Positions 33,222 through 42,197 of a stretch of 64,000 nucleotides of DNA are shown one piece after another; positions within the stretch are counted from its first letter, which is position 1; each line of letters starts with the position of its first letter. Origin of the DNA: Aeromicrobium sp. Sec7.5. Its GTDB lineage: Bacteria > Actinomycetota > Actinomycetes > Propionibacteriales > Nocardioidaceae. Made by a program: the position numbers and the translations under genes. Where the stretch lies: positions 2,108,001 through 2,172,000 of the forward strand of contig NZ_JBAJIJ010000001.1 in NCBI RefSeq assembly GCF_036867135.1. Direction: 5' to 3'. The notes below the pieces were generated by a model. That model did not search any database. It was not told the DNA's origin and worked only from the letters and a program-made list of their open reading frames with translations.

Positions 33222-33521
33222 TCACTCGATGATGCGGGTCTCGGTGATCGTGGTGCGCGTGACGCGAGAGCCATCGATCTCGACCTGCACGGCGCGGATC
33301 GACTGCAGCACCTTCTGGCGCAGGGGCTCGGGCGCCGCCTCCTGGCAGGAGCGCGACACGAGACTGCGCACGACCTGCTCGAGGTCGTACTCGGTCAGGC
33401 AGTCGCTGCAGCTGTCGAGGTGCGTCTGCACCTCCTCGCAGGAGGCGTCGTCGATCTCGCGGTCGATGAACAGGTAGAGGTTCTGCAGCGCGTCGCCGCA
33501 GTCGGGTCCGTCACAGCTCAT
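33222..33521 (-). CDS. rsrA: Zinc anti-sigma factor of the RsrA/RshA type
   Basis: A 99-residue redox-sensing anti-sigma factor. The ZAS motif is H34-x3-C38-x2-C41 (THLDSCSDC), with extra cysteines at 3, 8 and 28. Under thiol oxidation such proteins form a disulfide, lose zinc and release SigR. It overlaps sigR by 4 nt, so the two are translated together. The C-terminal part is a charged tail ([13 protein letters not shown]). Confidence 0.94.
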   Translation of the reverse strand: MSCDGPDCGDALQNLYLFIDREIDDASCEEVQTHLDSCSDCLTEYDLEQVVRSLVSRSCQEAAPEPLRQKVLQSIRAVQVEIDGSRVTRTTITETRIIE

Positions 33522-34201
33522 GACGTCACCTCCGCCGTCGCCGGGGCCGCGCCCGCCATGCCGCGGTCGCGGGCGTAGTCGGCGAGCAGCTCGCGCAGCT
33601 GGCGACGCCCTCGGTGCAACCGTGACATCACGGTGCCGATGGGCGTGTCCATGATCTCCGCGATCTCCTTGTACGGGAAGCCCTCGACGTCGGCGAGGTA
33701 CACCGCGTAGCGGAAGTCCTCCGGCAGCGCCTGCAGCGCGTCCTTGACGTCGGAGTCGGGGAGGTGCTCGAGCGCCACCATCTCGGCCGACTTGAGGCCG
33801 GTCGAGGTGTGCGCCGCGGCCGCGGCGATCTGCCAGTCCTCGATGTCCTCGCTGACCTGCTGCGGCTGGCGCTGCTTCTTGCGATACGAGTTGATGTAGG
33901 TGTTGGTGAGGATCCGGTACAACCAGGCCTTGAGGTTGGTGCCGGGACGGAACTGGTGGAACGACGAGAACGCCTTGGCGAACGTCTCCTGCACGAGGTC
34001 CTCGGCATCAGCCGGATTGCGCGTCATCCGCAGTCCGGCCGAGTACAGCTGGTCGAGGTACGGCAGCGCGTCGGTCTCGAAGCGCGCCTGGCGCTGCTCC
34101 GGGCTCTCGTCGGCACTGGTCGTGTCGGCCGTGCGGTCGATGTCATCCATTGGGGTCGATCGTACCGGCCGAACCGTGGATGGTGCTTCGCAGACGGGCA
34201 T
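33518..34201 (-). CDS. sigR: ECF sigma factor SigR/SigH (thiol-stress response)
   Basis: A 227-residue sigma factor. Region 2 is seen in [37 protein letters not shown] (shown as family landmarks [10 protein letters not shown] and AWLYRILTN) and region 4 in [20 protein letters not shown] to [15 protein letters not shown]. The ATG at 34201 has a strong GGAGGA site and lies 22 nt below a perfect SigR-type promoter. A second ATG at 34150 would give a shorter form, which recalls the two SigR isoforms of Streptomyces. It is followed by rsrA. Confidence 0.94.
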   Translation of the reverse strand: MPVCEAPSTVRPVRSTPMDDIDRTADTTSADESPEQRQARFETDALPYLDQLYSAGLRMTRNPADAEDLVQETFAKAFSSFHQFRPGTNLKAWLYRILTNTYINSYRKKQRQPQQVSEDIEDWQIAAAAAHTSTGLKSAEMVALEHLPDSDVKDALQALPEDFRYAVYLADVEGFPYKEIAEIMDTPIGTVMSRLHRGRRQLRELLADYARDRGMAGAAPATAEVTS

Positions 34202-34222
34202 GAGTCCTCCTTCCCGATCGTC

Positions 34223-34248
34223 AACGACGACCGTCGGGGACCTATTCC
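34223..34248 (-). promoter_or_regulatory. SigR-dependent autoregulatory promoter
   Basis: On the minus strand GGAAT (34248-34244) is followed after exactly 18 nt by GTT (34225-34223), the known SigR/SigH consensus GGAAT-N18-GTT. It sits at the 3' end of the SRAP gene, just before sigR, and indicates positive autoregulation. Confidence 0.88.
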
Positions 34249-34994
34249 GCGGGAAGCGGCCGCAGCAGCTCCGGTCCGTTGTTACGCACGTTGTTGACCG
34301 CGGTCGATACCGGCCAGGCCTGGAGCCGCCCCGGCGTGGCCGGCTGGAGGAGGGCGAACAGCTCGTGCTTCGGGTGCGGGGCCGGGTCGAGCCAGGCGTC
34401 GAGATGCTCGGTCGGCACGAGCCAGGGCGCGCGATCGTGCAGGCGCCCGTCCTCGCCCTCGGCCGCGGTCGTGAGGATCGTGAAGGTCACGAGCCACTCG
34501 GCCTCATCGCCGTCAGGCACGTCGGCGTCCTTCGGCTTCCAGAACTCGTAGAGCCCGGCGACGCCCAGGCCCTCGCCCCCGCCGTCCGGCGTGCGGCCCG
34601 TGATGAAGAAGGGCTGCTTGGGCGGCTTGCCGGCCCCGGTGTCGGGGCCCTGGTACCACTCGTAGAAGCCGTCCAGCGGGACGACGGCGCGACGCTTCGC
34701 GAACGCCCGCTTGAACGACGGCTTCTCGTCGACGGTCTCGGACCGGGCGTTGATCATGCGGTTACCGATCGAGACGTCCTTGGCCCAGCTCGGCACCAGT
34801 CCCCACTTCGCGGTGAGCAGCTCTCGCGTGGTCGCAGCGGAGTCGTCGGCGGTTCGCGCGATGACGAGCGGCGCGCGCTTGGTCGGCGCCATGTTGAAGT
34901 CGGCGCCGATCTCGTCCGCACCCGCGGCGAGGTCCGCCCCGAAGTCGTCACTCAGCTTCTGGGGGGTTCGGGTCGTGGCGTAGCGGCCGCACAT
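34242..34994 (-). CDS. SOS response-associated peptidase family protein (SRAP / YedK-HMCES)
   Basis: A 250-residue SRAP protein that forms a covalent link with abasic sites in single-stranded DNA. The catalytic Cys2 is present in MCGRYA, which requires Met removal and fixes the start at ATG 34994. Other landmarks are FNMAPT (Asn), [22 protein letters not shown] (Glu) and [10 protein letters not shown] near the end. Its stop overlaps the sigR promoter. In mycobacteria the same neighbourhood (SRAP, aroA, rsgA, sigH) is conserved. Confidence 0.95.
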   Translation of the reverse strand: MCGRYATTRTPQKLSDDFGADLAAGADEIGADFNMAPTKRAPLVIARTADDSAATTRELLTAKWGLVPSWAKDVSIGNRMINARSETVDEKPSFKRAFAKRRAVVPLDGFYEWYQGPDTGAGKPPKQPFFITGRTPDGGGEGLGVAGLYEFWKPKDADVPDGDEAEWLVTFTILTTAAEGEDGRLHDRAPWLVPTEHLDAWLDPAPHPKHELFALLQPATPGRLQAWPVSTAVNNVRNNGPELLRPLPAE

Positions 34995-35056
34995 GCTGCC
35001 AGCGTGGCAGACCGGCCCGCTGCGGACCACCCGCTGCGGAGCTGCTCCGTGCAGAG

Positions 35057-35707
35057 CTACTCCGTGAGTCGGGACAGCAACCAGGTCACGGCGTCGGCGT
35101 CGACCGGCAGCCGCTCGACCCACACGCGCGGCTCGGGCTCTCCCGCCAGGCCCTCGCGCAGGAGGCGTGCCAGCACTGCCAGTCCGACGGCGTCGGCGTC
35201 ATCGGCGTGCGTGAACGCGGTGAACCGGTCCGGCGCGAGCCGGGCGACGGTCTCGTGCGCCGGGAACGCCACGGCGAGCGCGTGCCCGACCTCGAGTCCC
35301 CAGAGGTCGTCCTCGAGCGCATGGGCCCCCCGACGCCCCAGCTCGACGACGACCAGCACGTGCGACACCGCGGGCTCCCATCCGCGATGTCCTGCCTGCC
35401 GGTACACGTCATCGAGCCGGGTCCGCAGGTGCGGCACCGACGTGAGTGCCGTGAGCGGATCATGACAGTCCGCGTCGGCGGCGGGAGACGGAGCGCTCCC
35501 TGTCCACGCCTCCACCACCGAGCGAACTGCCACGTAAGGGGGTTCGCGACCAGGACTGAGGTCGGCCATCGTCTCGATCGCCTCCACCAGCGAGATCCCG
35601 TGCGACGCTGCACTCGCTCCCACCACGAGTGCAACGTCGACCAGGGACTCCCGATCACCGAGAACCGCACGGGCGAACGCGGCGGTCGCGACGTCGTAGT
35701 CGTTCAT
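35057..35707 (-). CDS. Protein with degenerate GGDEF-like domain
   Basis: A 216-residue protein. Residues about 1-75 are helical (MNDYDVATAAFARAVLGDRE). From DPLTALTSVPHLRTRLDDVY it resembles the entry to a diguanylate cyclase domain (DPLTGLPN). At the place of RxGGDEF the sequence is RLAPDRF, so cyclase activity is not expected. It may bind nucleotides or another protein. No signal or membrane part. It is divergent from the sigma-fusion gene across 189 nt. Confidence 0.5.
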   Translation of the reverse strand: MNDYDVATAAFARAVLGDRESLVDVALVVGASAASHGISLVEAIETMADLSPGREPPYVAVRSVVEAWTGSAPSPAADADCHDPLTALTSVPHLRTRLDDVYRQAGHRGWEPAVSHVLVVVELGRRGAHALEDDLWGLEVGHALAVAFPAHETVARLAPDRFTAFTHADDADAVGLAVLARLLREGLAGEPEPRVWVERLPVDADAVTWLLSRLTE

Positions 35708-35799
35708 CCGGCCCTCCCTCGATCGTGCTGTTCTCATCAGGGGAACGGCGCCGGTCCACGGTCGTGACGCGACTTCGCGAACATTTTTTCCCGCTCGCT

Positions 35800-35836
35800 C
35801 GAGGACCCACGCCGTGGGACCTTGGTCCCTACTTCG
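35800..35836. promoter_or_regulatory. Palindromes upstream of sigma-fusion gene
   Basis: Two small inverted repeats, CCACGCCGTGG at about 35806-35816 and GGGACCTTGGTCCC at about 35816-35829, stand side by side in the divergent region. They could be regulator sites. No known consensus is recognised. Confidence 0.4.
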
Positions 35837-35896
35837 CCCAACCGCGTGACATGGACCCTCCATCAGTCGTTGAATGTTGGGGAGAGAGGGAGGCGC

Positions 35897-37609
35897 GTGA
35901 GCAATTCCGGGAGCGGAGCCGCAGCGGTCGACGACGTCGTCGACCCCGCGAGCATGTCCGACGCCGCTCTCATCGCCGCCGTGCGCTCGGGCGACACCGT
36001 GGCCTACGGCACCCTCTTCGAGCGTCACCGCACGGCCGCCAATCGCCTCTCCCGCCAGCTCGTCTCGGGACCCGGCGCCGACGACCTGGTGTCCGAGGCG
36101 TTCCTCAAGGTCCTTGGTGTCCTGCAGCGCGGGGCCGGGCCCGACGAGGCCTTCCGCGCCTACCTCCTGACCGCCGTGCGCCGCCTCCACATCGACGGCA
36201 TCCGCTCCGCCAAGCGTGAGCGCTCCACCGACGACGAGGCCGAGCTCGACCGGGCCGTCGAGTTCGTCGACCCCGCCGCCATGGAGTTCGACCGGGGCGC
36301 CGCCGGCGAGGCGTTCCGCTCGCTGCCGGAACGCTGGCAGCTCGTCCTGTGGCACCTCGACGTCGAGGGTCAGAACCCGGCCGAGATCGCACCGCTGCTC
36401 GGCATGGCCCCCAACAGCGTCTCCGCCCTGGCCTACCGCGCCCGCGAGGGCCTGCGCCGCGCGTACCTCCAGCAGCACCTCGCGCCCACGCTCGACGCCG
36501 AGTGCCGCGATGCCACGAGCAAGCTCGGGGCGTACGTCCGCCACGGCCTGGCCGCCCGGGACACCCGCAAGGTCGAGACCCACCTCGACACGTGCGCCCG
36601 TTGCACCGGGCTGCACCTCGAGCTGCGTGAGGTGAACTCGAGCCTCGCGGCCGTCCTCGGCCCCGTCGTGCTCGGCGCCGCGGCCACGGGCTACCTCGGC
36701 ACGGCCGTCTCCATCGGCGGTCTCGGCGTCCTCGGCGCCGGCACGGCTGCCGGACTCGCGATGTCGACCAAGACGATCATGCTCGAGACCGCCCGCGTCG
36801 CGTCAGCCCCCGCCCGGCTCGCGGTCGGCACGAGCCTGGTCTCGTCGACCCCGGCCGCCGTCGCCACGGTCGCCCTGGCCGGCGCCGCCACGGTCGGCGT
36901 CGTCGCCACCACCTCCGCCGTCACGGACCCGGCCACGATGCCGGTCACCGCACCGATCCAGGACACGTCGCCGGTCGTGCTCGACGACGGCATCCGGATC
37001 ACCCAGCCCACGCCGAGCCCCACGCTCCCGGCGCCGACCGCCACCGAGCCGGTGTCGGAGCCGGAGGAGCCCGACGAGACGGACCAGCCCGACGAGACCG
37101 ACGAGTCCGAGCCGACCCCCGAGCCGACCCCCACGCCGACCGCCGACGCCGACCTCGACAACGACGAGGACTCCCCCGGCGAGGGCGAGGGTGAGACCGA
37201 GCCCCCCGCCCCGCCGCCCCCGCCCGTCGTCGGCACCGACTTCGCGCTCGGCACGCCATCGGTCGCGAACGACCGCATCGGACTCCAGCGGACCATGACG
37301 GTGCCCGTCACCGGCACCACGACCGGCGGCGTCCCGGCCGACCGTTCGGTCTCGGTGCGGGTCGACTTCGACCGGACCGTGCAGCTGCGCGCGGTTCCTG
37401 CGGGCTGGACCTGCTCGGGCGCACCCCGCACCTGGGTCTCGAGCGTCACGTGCTCCACGACGGTCGCCGCGGGCGGCGACGCACGGTTCGCGCTGTCCTT
37501 CGCGGGCATCCGACCGGCCGGCACGGTCACGCTCGTGGCCGACGAGGACCCCGACTCCGGCAACAACACGGGCGCCTTCGTGAGCCCGTCGATCCTGCTG
37601 CTGTTCTGA
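35897..37609 (+). CDS. ECF sigma factor fused to anti-sigma zinc finger, membrane and outer domain
   Basis: A 570-residue chimera. Sigma region 2 at about 22-110 (AALIAAVRSGDTVAYGTLF, DDLVSEAFLKVL), region 4 at about 140-195 (LPERWQLVLWHLDVEG, NSVSALAYRAREGLRRAY), a zinc anti-sigma motif H229-LDT-C233-AR-C236, hydrophobic stretches at about 250-290 and 318-341, an acidic Pro/Thr linker (about 365-455) and a C-terminal beta-rich domain ending in a hydrophobic LLLF. The GTG at 35897 follows GGGAGAGAGGGAGG. The layout suggests a membrane-held sigma factor that must be cut loose. Confidence 0.85.
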   Translation: MSNSGSGAAAVDDVVDPASMSDAALIAAVRSGDTVAYGTLFERHRTAANRLSRQLVSGPGADDLVSEAFLKVLGVLQRGAGPDEAFRAYLLTAVRRLHIDGIRSAKRERSTDDEAELDRAVEFVDPAAMEFDRGAAGEAFRSLPERWQLVLWHLDVEGQNPAEIAPLLGMAPNSVSALAYRAREGLRRAYLQQHLAPTLDAECRDATSKLGAYVRHGLAARDTRKVETHLDTCARCTGLHLELREVNSSLAAVLGPVVLGAAATGYLGTAVSIGGLGVLGAGTAAGLAMSTKTIMLETARVASAPARLAVGTSLVSSTPAAVATVALAGAATVGVVATTSAVTDPATMPVTAPIQDTSPVVLDDGIRITQPTPSPTLPAPTATEPVSEPEEPDETDQPDETDESEPTPEPTPTPTADADLDNDEDSPGEGEGETEPPAPPPPPVVGTDFALGTPSVANDRIGLQRTMTVPVTGTTTGGVPADRSVSVRVDFDRTVQLRAVPAGWTCSGAPRTWVSSVTCSTTVAAGGDARFALSFAGIRPAGTVTLVADEDPDSGNNTGAFVSPSILLLF

Positions 37610-37660
37610 GCCGCGCCCGCGACGGGTTGCCGGTACGCCGTGATGCGGTAGACAAGGACC

Positions 37661-38137
37661 ATGACAGTCCTGCGCACGGTGGCCCGTCCGATGCTCGCCT
37701 CGATGTTCGTCGTGGGGGGCATCAACTCCCTGCGTCATGCGAAGGCGCTCGCGCCGGCCGCACAGCCCGTCTCCGACGCCCTGGCGCCGCTCGCGCCGCA
37801 GCTGCCCGTGACCCCCACGAACGTCGTGCGGGCCCACGGTGCCATCAGCCTCCTGGGCGGTCTCGCGCTGGCCACGGGCCGGTTCCCCCGCCTGGCCGCG
37901 CTCCTGCTCGCCGGCAACCTCGTGCCCACCACGGTGCAGGGCCACAAGTTCTGGACCGAGTCCGACCCGGCCGCCCGGTCGAACCAGCAGGTCCACTTCT
38001 TCAAGAACCTCTCGATGATCGGTGGCCTGCTGATGTCGACGCTCGACCCCGACCCGCACAAGAAGATCCTGGTGCGCCGCGCCAAGGACAAGGTCGTCGA
38101 GGCCAAGGACACCGTCGCGGCGCAGATCTCGCGCTGA
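37661..38137 (+). CDS. DoxX family membrane protein
   Basis: A 158-residue protein with four hydrophobic segments typical of DoxX: ARPMLASMFVVGGINSLRHA at about 8-27, RAHGAISLLGGLALATG, LAALLLAGNLVPTTVQGH, and HFFKNLSMIGGLLMSTLD. It has a charged C-terminal tail (KKILVRRAKDKVVEAKD). It is an inner-membrane protein, and family members are linked to redox or quinone functions in some bacteria. It ends 58 nt before aroA. Confidence 0.88.
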   Translation: MTVLRTVARPMLASMFVVGGINSLRHAKALAPAAQPVSDALAPLAPQLPVTPTNVVRAHGAISLLGGLALATGRFPRLAALLLAGNLVPTTVQGHKFWTESDPAARSNQQVHFFKNLSMIGGLLMSTLDPDPHKKILVRRAKDKVVEAKDTVAAQISR

Positions 38138-38195
38138 AGCCTCGAGATCGTCCGCTGCGGCACGGCAGCCGTCGCGGACGCTACGCTGGCCCGCG

Positions 38196-39479
38196 ATGAC
38201 TGAACCCCTGCCGTGGCTGGCTCCCACACCCCGTGAACCCGTGGTCGGCCAGATCATCGTGCCCGGTTCCAAGTCGCTGACCAATCGTGCGCTCGTGCTT
38301 GCCGCGGTCGCCGAGCGCCCGTCGGTCCTGACCCGCGCCCTCGGCTCCCGCGACACGAACCTGATGATCGGCGCCCTCACGGCCCTCGGCGCCCGCGTCG
38401 ACCGTGACGGCATCGACTGGACCGTGCACCCGATCGACCCGTCGCTCGAGGCGCCCGTCACCGTCGACTGCGGCCTGGCCGGCACCGTCATGCGGTTCGC
38501 CCCCGTGCTGGCCGCGCTCGGTTCGGCGCCGGTCACGTTCGACGGCGACGAGCGGGCACGGGAGCGGCCCATGGCCGTCACGATCTCGTCGCTCCGCGCG
38601 CTCGGCGTCAAGGTCGACGAGCACGGCGACGCCGGCCGGCTGCCGTTCACGGTGCACGGCACGGGCCGGGTCGAGGGCGGGCCCGTCACGATCGACGCCT
38701 CGGCGTCGAGCCAGTTCGTCTCCGCCCTGCTGCTCGCCGCGCCGCGCTTCGCCCACGGCCTGGACCTCACCCACCAGGGGCCGCCCATGCCGTCGGCCCC
38801 GCACGTCGCCATGACGGTCGAGCAGCTGCGGGCCCGAGGCGTGCAGGTCGACACCCCCGGCGGCCACCGCTGGACCGTCGCCCCGGGACCGGTCGCCCCG
38901 CTCGACACCGAGATCGAGCCCGACCTGTCCAACGCGGGCGTGTTCGTGGCCGCGGCCCTGGTCACCGGCGGCGAGGTGCGCGTCCGCAACTGGCCCTCCT
39001 CGACCGACCAGGCCGGCGACGCCTGGCGCGACCTCGCCGTGGCCTTCGGCGGCTCGGCGGAGCTCGACGGCGACGACCTGGTGGTGACCGGGCCCCGAAC
39101 CCTGTCCGGCGTCGACCTCGACCTGGGCGACGTCGGGGAGCTCGCGCCCGTCGTGGCCGCTGTCGCGGCCCTCGCCGAGACCCCCTCGCGCCTCACCGGC
39201 ATCGCGCACCTGCGCGGCCACGAGACCGACCGCCTCGCGGCGATCGCCACGGAGTTCAACCGGCTCGGCGGCGACGTCGAGGAGCTCGACGACGGTCTGG
39301 AGATCAGGCCTCGCCCGCTCCACGGTGACGTGTTCCGCACGTACCACGACCACCGCATGGCCCACGCCGCCGTCGTGCTCGCCCTGCGCGTGCCGGACGT
39401 CTTCGTCGAGAACGTCGTCACGACGGTCAAGACGTACCCCAACTTCGCCCCTGTCTGGGAGCGGCTGGTCGACGCATGA
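38196..39479 (+). CDS. aroA: 3-phosphoshikimate 1-carboxyvinyltransferase (EPSP synthase)
   Basis: The sixth step of the shikimate pathway, in the cytoplasm. A 427-residue protein with PGSKSLTNRALVLAA at about 22-36, the GLAGTVMRF loop, DGDERARERPM, SSQFVSALLLAAPRF and the C-terminal TYHDHRMAHAAVVLAL with the catalytic-region DHR. All substrate-binding landmarks look intact. It overlaps rsgA by 4 nt (ATGA) and is first in the aroA-rsgA-hisN operon. Confidence 0.97.
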   Translation: MTEPLPWLAPTPREPVVGQIIVPGSKSLTNRALVLAAVAERPSVLTRALGSRDTNLMIGALTALGARVDRDGIDWTVHPIDPSLEAPVTVDCGLAGTVMRFAPVLAALGSAPVTFDGDERARERPMAVTISSLRALGVKVDEHGDAGRLPFTVHGTGRVEGGPVTIDASASSQFVSALLLAAPRFAHGLDLTHQGPPMPSAPHVAMTVEQLRARGVQVDTPGGHRWTVAPGPVAPLDTEIEPDLSNAGVFVAAALVTGGEVRVRNWPSSTDQAGDAWRDLAVAFGGSAELDGDDLVVTGPRTLSGVDLDLGDVGELAPVVAAVAALAETPSRLTGIAHLRGHETDRLAAIATEFNRLGGDVEELDDGLEIRPRPLHGDVFRTYHDHRMAHAAVVLALRVPDVFVENVVTTVKTYPNFAPVWERLVDA

Positions 39480-40480
39480 GTCGACGCGACGACGACGAGC
39501 ACGCGCGCTTCGAGCGGCCGCGACGACGCACCCGCCCCCGCACGAAGGACCGGCCCGATTACTCGGGTCTCCCGCTCGGACGGGTCGTCACGGTCGACCG
39601 CGGCCGGTACACCGTGCAGGTCGAGGAGGCGCAGGCCGACGGCAGCCAGGCCGATGTCGGGGCCGCCGTCACGGCGTCGAAGGCCCGCAGCATCCGCGGT
39701 GTCGTGGTGGGCGACCTCGTGCGGCTCGACGGCGACGTCTCGGCCGACGAGGGCACGCTGGCCCGCATCGCCGAGGTCCTCCCGCGCACCACGGTCCTGC
39801 GCCGCACCGCCGACGACGACGACCCGATCGAGCGCATCGTCGTCGCCAACGCCGACCAGCTCGTCGTCGTCACCGCCCTGGCCGACCCGCCACCCCGACC
39901 AGCCCTGGTCGACCGCTGTCTCGTCGCGGCGTACGACGCCGGCATGGACCCACTCGTGATCCTGACCAAGTCCGATCTCGCCTCGCCCGACGACATGATC
40001 GCCGCACTGTCCCCACTCGACGTGCCGGTGCTGGTGATCGGCCCGGGGGCCGACCTCGATCCCGTGCGCGCGGCCCTGGCCGACCGCACCAGCGTGCTGC
40101 TGGGACACAGCGGCGTGGGCAAGTCGACCCTCGTCAACCAGCTCGTGCCCGACGCCCTGCGGTCCACCAGCCACGTCAACGCCGTCACGGGCCGCGGGCG
40201 CCACACGTCCAGCTCGGCCGTCGTGCTCGACCTGCCCGGCGGCGGACGCATCGTCGACACCCCCGGATTCCGCTCGTTCGGGCTCGCCCACGTGCAGGTC
40301 GACCAGATCGTGCGCGCCTTCGCCGACCTGAACGCGCTGACCCGCGACTGCCCGCGCGGCTGTCACCACAGCGGCGATGACCCCGAGTGCGCGCTCGACG
40401 TCGCGGTCGCCGAGGGACACCTCGCCCCGGCACGACTCGCGTCGTTCCGACGCATCCTTCAGAGCCGCGAGCAGGTCTGA
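39476..40480 (+). CDS. rsgA: Ribosome small-subunit-dependent GTPase A
   Basis: A circularly permuted GTPase that helps mature the 30S subunit. The N-terminal OB-fold region spans about 30-105. G motifs come in permuted order: TKSD at 164-167, then GHSGVGKST at 210-218, then DTPGFRSFG at 261-269. The C-terminal zinc site is made by CPRGCHHSGDDPEC (about 301-314). Length 334. A basic, disordered N-terminal 30 residues precede the OB-fold. Confidence 0.96.
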   Translation: MSRRDDDEHARFERPRRRTRPRTKDRPDYSGLPLGRVVTVDRGRYTVQVEEAQADGSQADVGAAVTASKARSIRGVVVGDLVRLDGDVSADEGTLARIAEVLPRTTVLRRTADDDDPIERIVVANADQLVVVTALADPPPRPALVDRCLVAAYDAGMDPLVILTKSDLASPDDMIAALSPLDVPVLVIGPGADLDPVRAALADRTSVLLGHSGVGKSTLVNQLVPDALRSTSHVNAVTGRGRHTSSSAVVLDLPGGGRIVDTPGFRSFGLAHVQVDQIVRAFADLNALTRDCPRGCHHSGDDPECALDVAVAEGHLAPARLASFRRILQSREQV

Positions 40481-40497
40481 CCACTACCGTGGCCCTC

Positions 40498-41391
40498 ATG
40501 GCCCACTCGTACGCCGACGACCTGCGTCTCGCGCACGTCCTCGCCGACTCCGCCGACAACCTGTCGATGGATCGATTCGGGGCGATCGACCTCGAGGTCT
40601 CGACCAAGCCCGACATGACCTGGGTGACCGAGTCCGACCAGGCCGTCGAGGAGGGCATCCGGCGCACGCTCCGCACGGCCCGCACCCGCGACGCCGTGTT
40701 CGGCGAGGAGGGCGGGGCCCAGGAGGGTGCCGCCTCGTCGTCGCGCCGCTGGATCGTCGACCCGATCGACGGCACCTCCAACTTCGTGCGCGGCGTCCCC
40801 GTCTGGGCCACGCTCATCGCGCTCGAGGAAGAGGGCGAGATCGTCGCCGGGGTCGTCTCGGCACCGGCCCTCGGGCGCCGGTGGTGGGCGCACAAGGGCA
40901 GCGGCGCCTTCACGGGCAAGTCGGTCATGAACGGTCGCGAGATCCGCGTCTCGCGCGTCGGTGACCTCGCGAGCGCGTCGCTGTCGTTCAGCTCGGCGCC
41001 GAGCTGGGAGGACATCGGCAAGGCCCAGGCCTTCGCGGCCCTGACCCGCCAGTGCTGGCGCACCCGCGCCTACGGCGACTTCTGGTCGTACGTCCTCGTG
41101 GCCGAGGGCGCGGTCGACATCGCGGCCGAGCCCGAGCTGAACCTGTGGGACATGGCCGCGCTCGACGTCATCGTGCGCGAGGCCGGCGGACGGTTCACGT
41201 CCCTCGCCGGTCGCGACGGGCCGTGGGGCGCCAACGCGATCGCCACGAACGGTCGCCTCCACGACGCTGCTATGGCCTACCTCGGGCACTTCCCCGACAC
41301 CGAGCCCCACGGTGACGGCTGGGACGACGAGGCCGAGCCTGAGGTCGACCGCCAGCGCGATCTCGGCAACGTCCTCGACTTCGATCGCTGA
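40498..41391 (+). CDS. hisN: Histidinol-phosphatase, inositol-monophosphatase family
   Basis: Dephosphorylates histidinol phosphate in histidine synthesis. A 297-residue IMPase-fold enzyme with metal ligands in GEEGG, WIVDPIDGTSNFVRGVPVWA (motif VDPIDGT) and the second Asp in LWDMAALDVIV. The ATG at 40498 follows rsgA by 17 nt. Actinobacteria use this unrelated HisN instead of the PHP or HAD types, which supports the name over a generic inositol phosphatase. Confidence 0.9.
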   Translation: MAHSYADDLRLAHVLADSADNLSMDRFGAIDLEVSTKPDMTWVTESDQAVEEGIRRTLRTARTRDAVFGEEGGAQEGAASSSRRWIVDPIDGTSNFVRGVPVWATLIALEEEGEIVAGVVSAPALGRRWWAHKGSGAFTGKSVMNGREIRVSRVGDLASASLSFSSAPSWEDIGKAQAFAALTRQCWRTRAYGDFWSYVLVAEGAVDIAAEPELNLWDMAALDVIVREAGGRFTSLAGRDGPWGANAIATNGRLHDAAMAYLGHFPDTEPHGDGWDDEAEPEVDRQRDLGNVLDFDR

Positions 41392-41431
41392 GCCGGGTCG
41401 TTCGCCCACGGGCTCGGCTCCACTTGTCGTC

Positions 41432-41461
41432 GATGCGTTAGCGATATATCGTTAACGCATC
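41432..41461. promoter_or_regulatory. 30-bp near-perfect palindrome, PadR operator
   Basis: GATGCGTTA (41432-41440) mirrors TAACGCATC (41453-41461), and the centre CGATATATCG (41442-41451) is itself a perfect palindrome on the same axis. Only the pair 41441/41452 mismatches. AT-rich ATATAT centres of this type are common in PadR operators. It lies 80 nt upstream of padR, so autoregulation is likely. Confidence 0.8.
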
Positions 41462-41541
41462 ACCCATGCATCGTCGATGGCGTCGACCCGCCGCGCTCCG
41501 CGGCGCCCGGGTCCGTCTCGACCCAGGACCGGAGGCCTCCC

Positions 41542-42153
41542 GTGCACCCGCACCACCAGCACCCCGAGCACGACCACCAGCACCCGTTCCGGACCGACGG
41601 GCATCGCGAGGCGGGCGCCCGCCGCGGCGGCCCGCACCCCCGAAGCGACTTCGCCGGACTCGGGGAGTTCCGTGACCTCGGCCGGGGCAGCGGGCGCGGT
41701 CGCCGTCGCCGTCGCGGCGGCGACGTCCGCGCCGCCGCCCTCCTGCTGCTCGCCGAGCGGCCGCGCCACGGCTACGACCTGATCCAGGAGATCAAGGAGC
41801 GCAGCGACGGCATGTGGTCACCGAGCCCCGGCTCCGTCTATCCCGTCCTGCAGCAGCTCGAGGACGAGGGCCTCGTCGAGTTCGACCGTGTCGACGGCCG
41901 CAAGACGGCCTCGCTCACCGCAGCCGGACACACCTACGTCGAGGAGCACGCCGACGACCTCGGCACGCCCTGGGCCACGGCCAAGGCCGGTAGCGAGGGC
42001 GTGCCCGAGCTCGGCCAGGCCCTGCGGTCCCTGATGGGCGCGTTCCGACAGGTCACGTCCGACGGCACGCCCGACCAGCGGCGCCAGGCGGCGACCCTCC
42101 TGGAGGACACGCGGCGGGGCCTGTACCGGATCCTGGCCGGCGACCAGGCCTGA
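41542..42153 (+). CDS. PadR-family regulator with histidine-rich N-terminus
   Basis: A 203-residue regulator. The N-terminus is His-rich (HPHHQHPEHDHQHP, residues 2-15), then an Arg/Gly-rich flexible segment, then the PadR winged helix from about 63 (AALLLLAERPRHGYDLIQEI to SPSPGSVYPVLQQLEDEGLV), and a helical C-terminal dimer part. The GTG at 41542 follows GGAGG. The histidines suggest metal binding, not proven. No transporter or other obvious target gene lies next to it on this strand. Confidence 0.88.
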   Translation: MHPHHQHPEHDHQHPFRTDGHREAGARRGGPHPRSDFAGLGEFRDLGRGSGRGRRRRRGGDVRAAALLLLAERPRHGYDLIQEIKERSDGMWSPSPGSVYPVLQQLEDEGLVEFDRVDGRKTASLTAAGHTYVEEHADDLGTPWATAKAGSEGVPELGQALRSLMGAFRQVTSDGTPDQRRQAATLLEDTRRGLYRILAGDQA

Positions 42154-42197
42154 CCCGACTCACCCTCGGCCGTGACCTCGATCACCGGCCGTGATCC

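Noticed and set aside
41052-41315. Open frames inside hisN on the plus strand in another frame
   Set aside because: Arg/His/Gly-rich shadow frames with no start signal. The hisN frame has complete metal-binding motifs.
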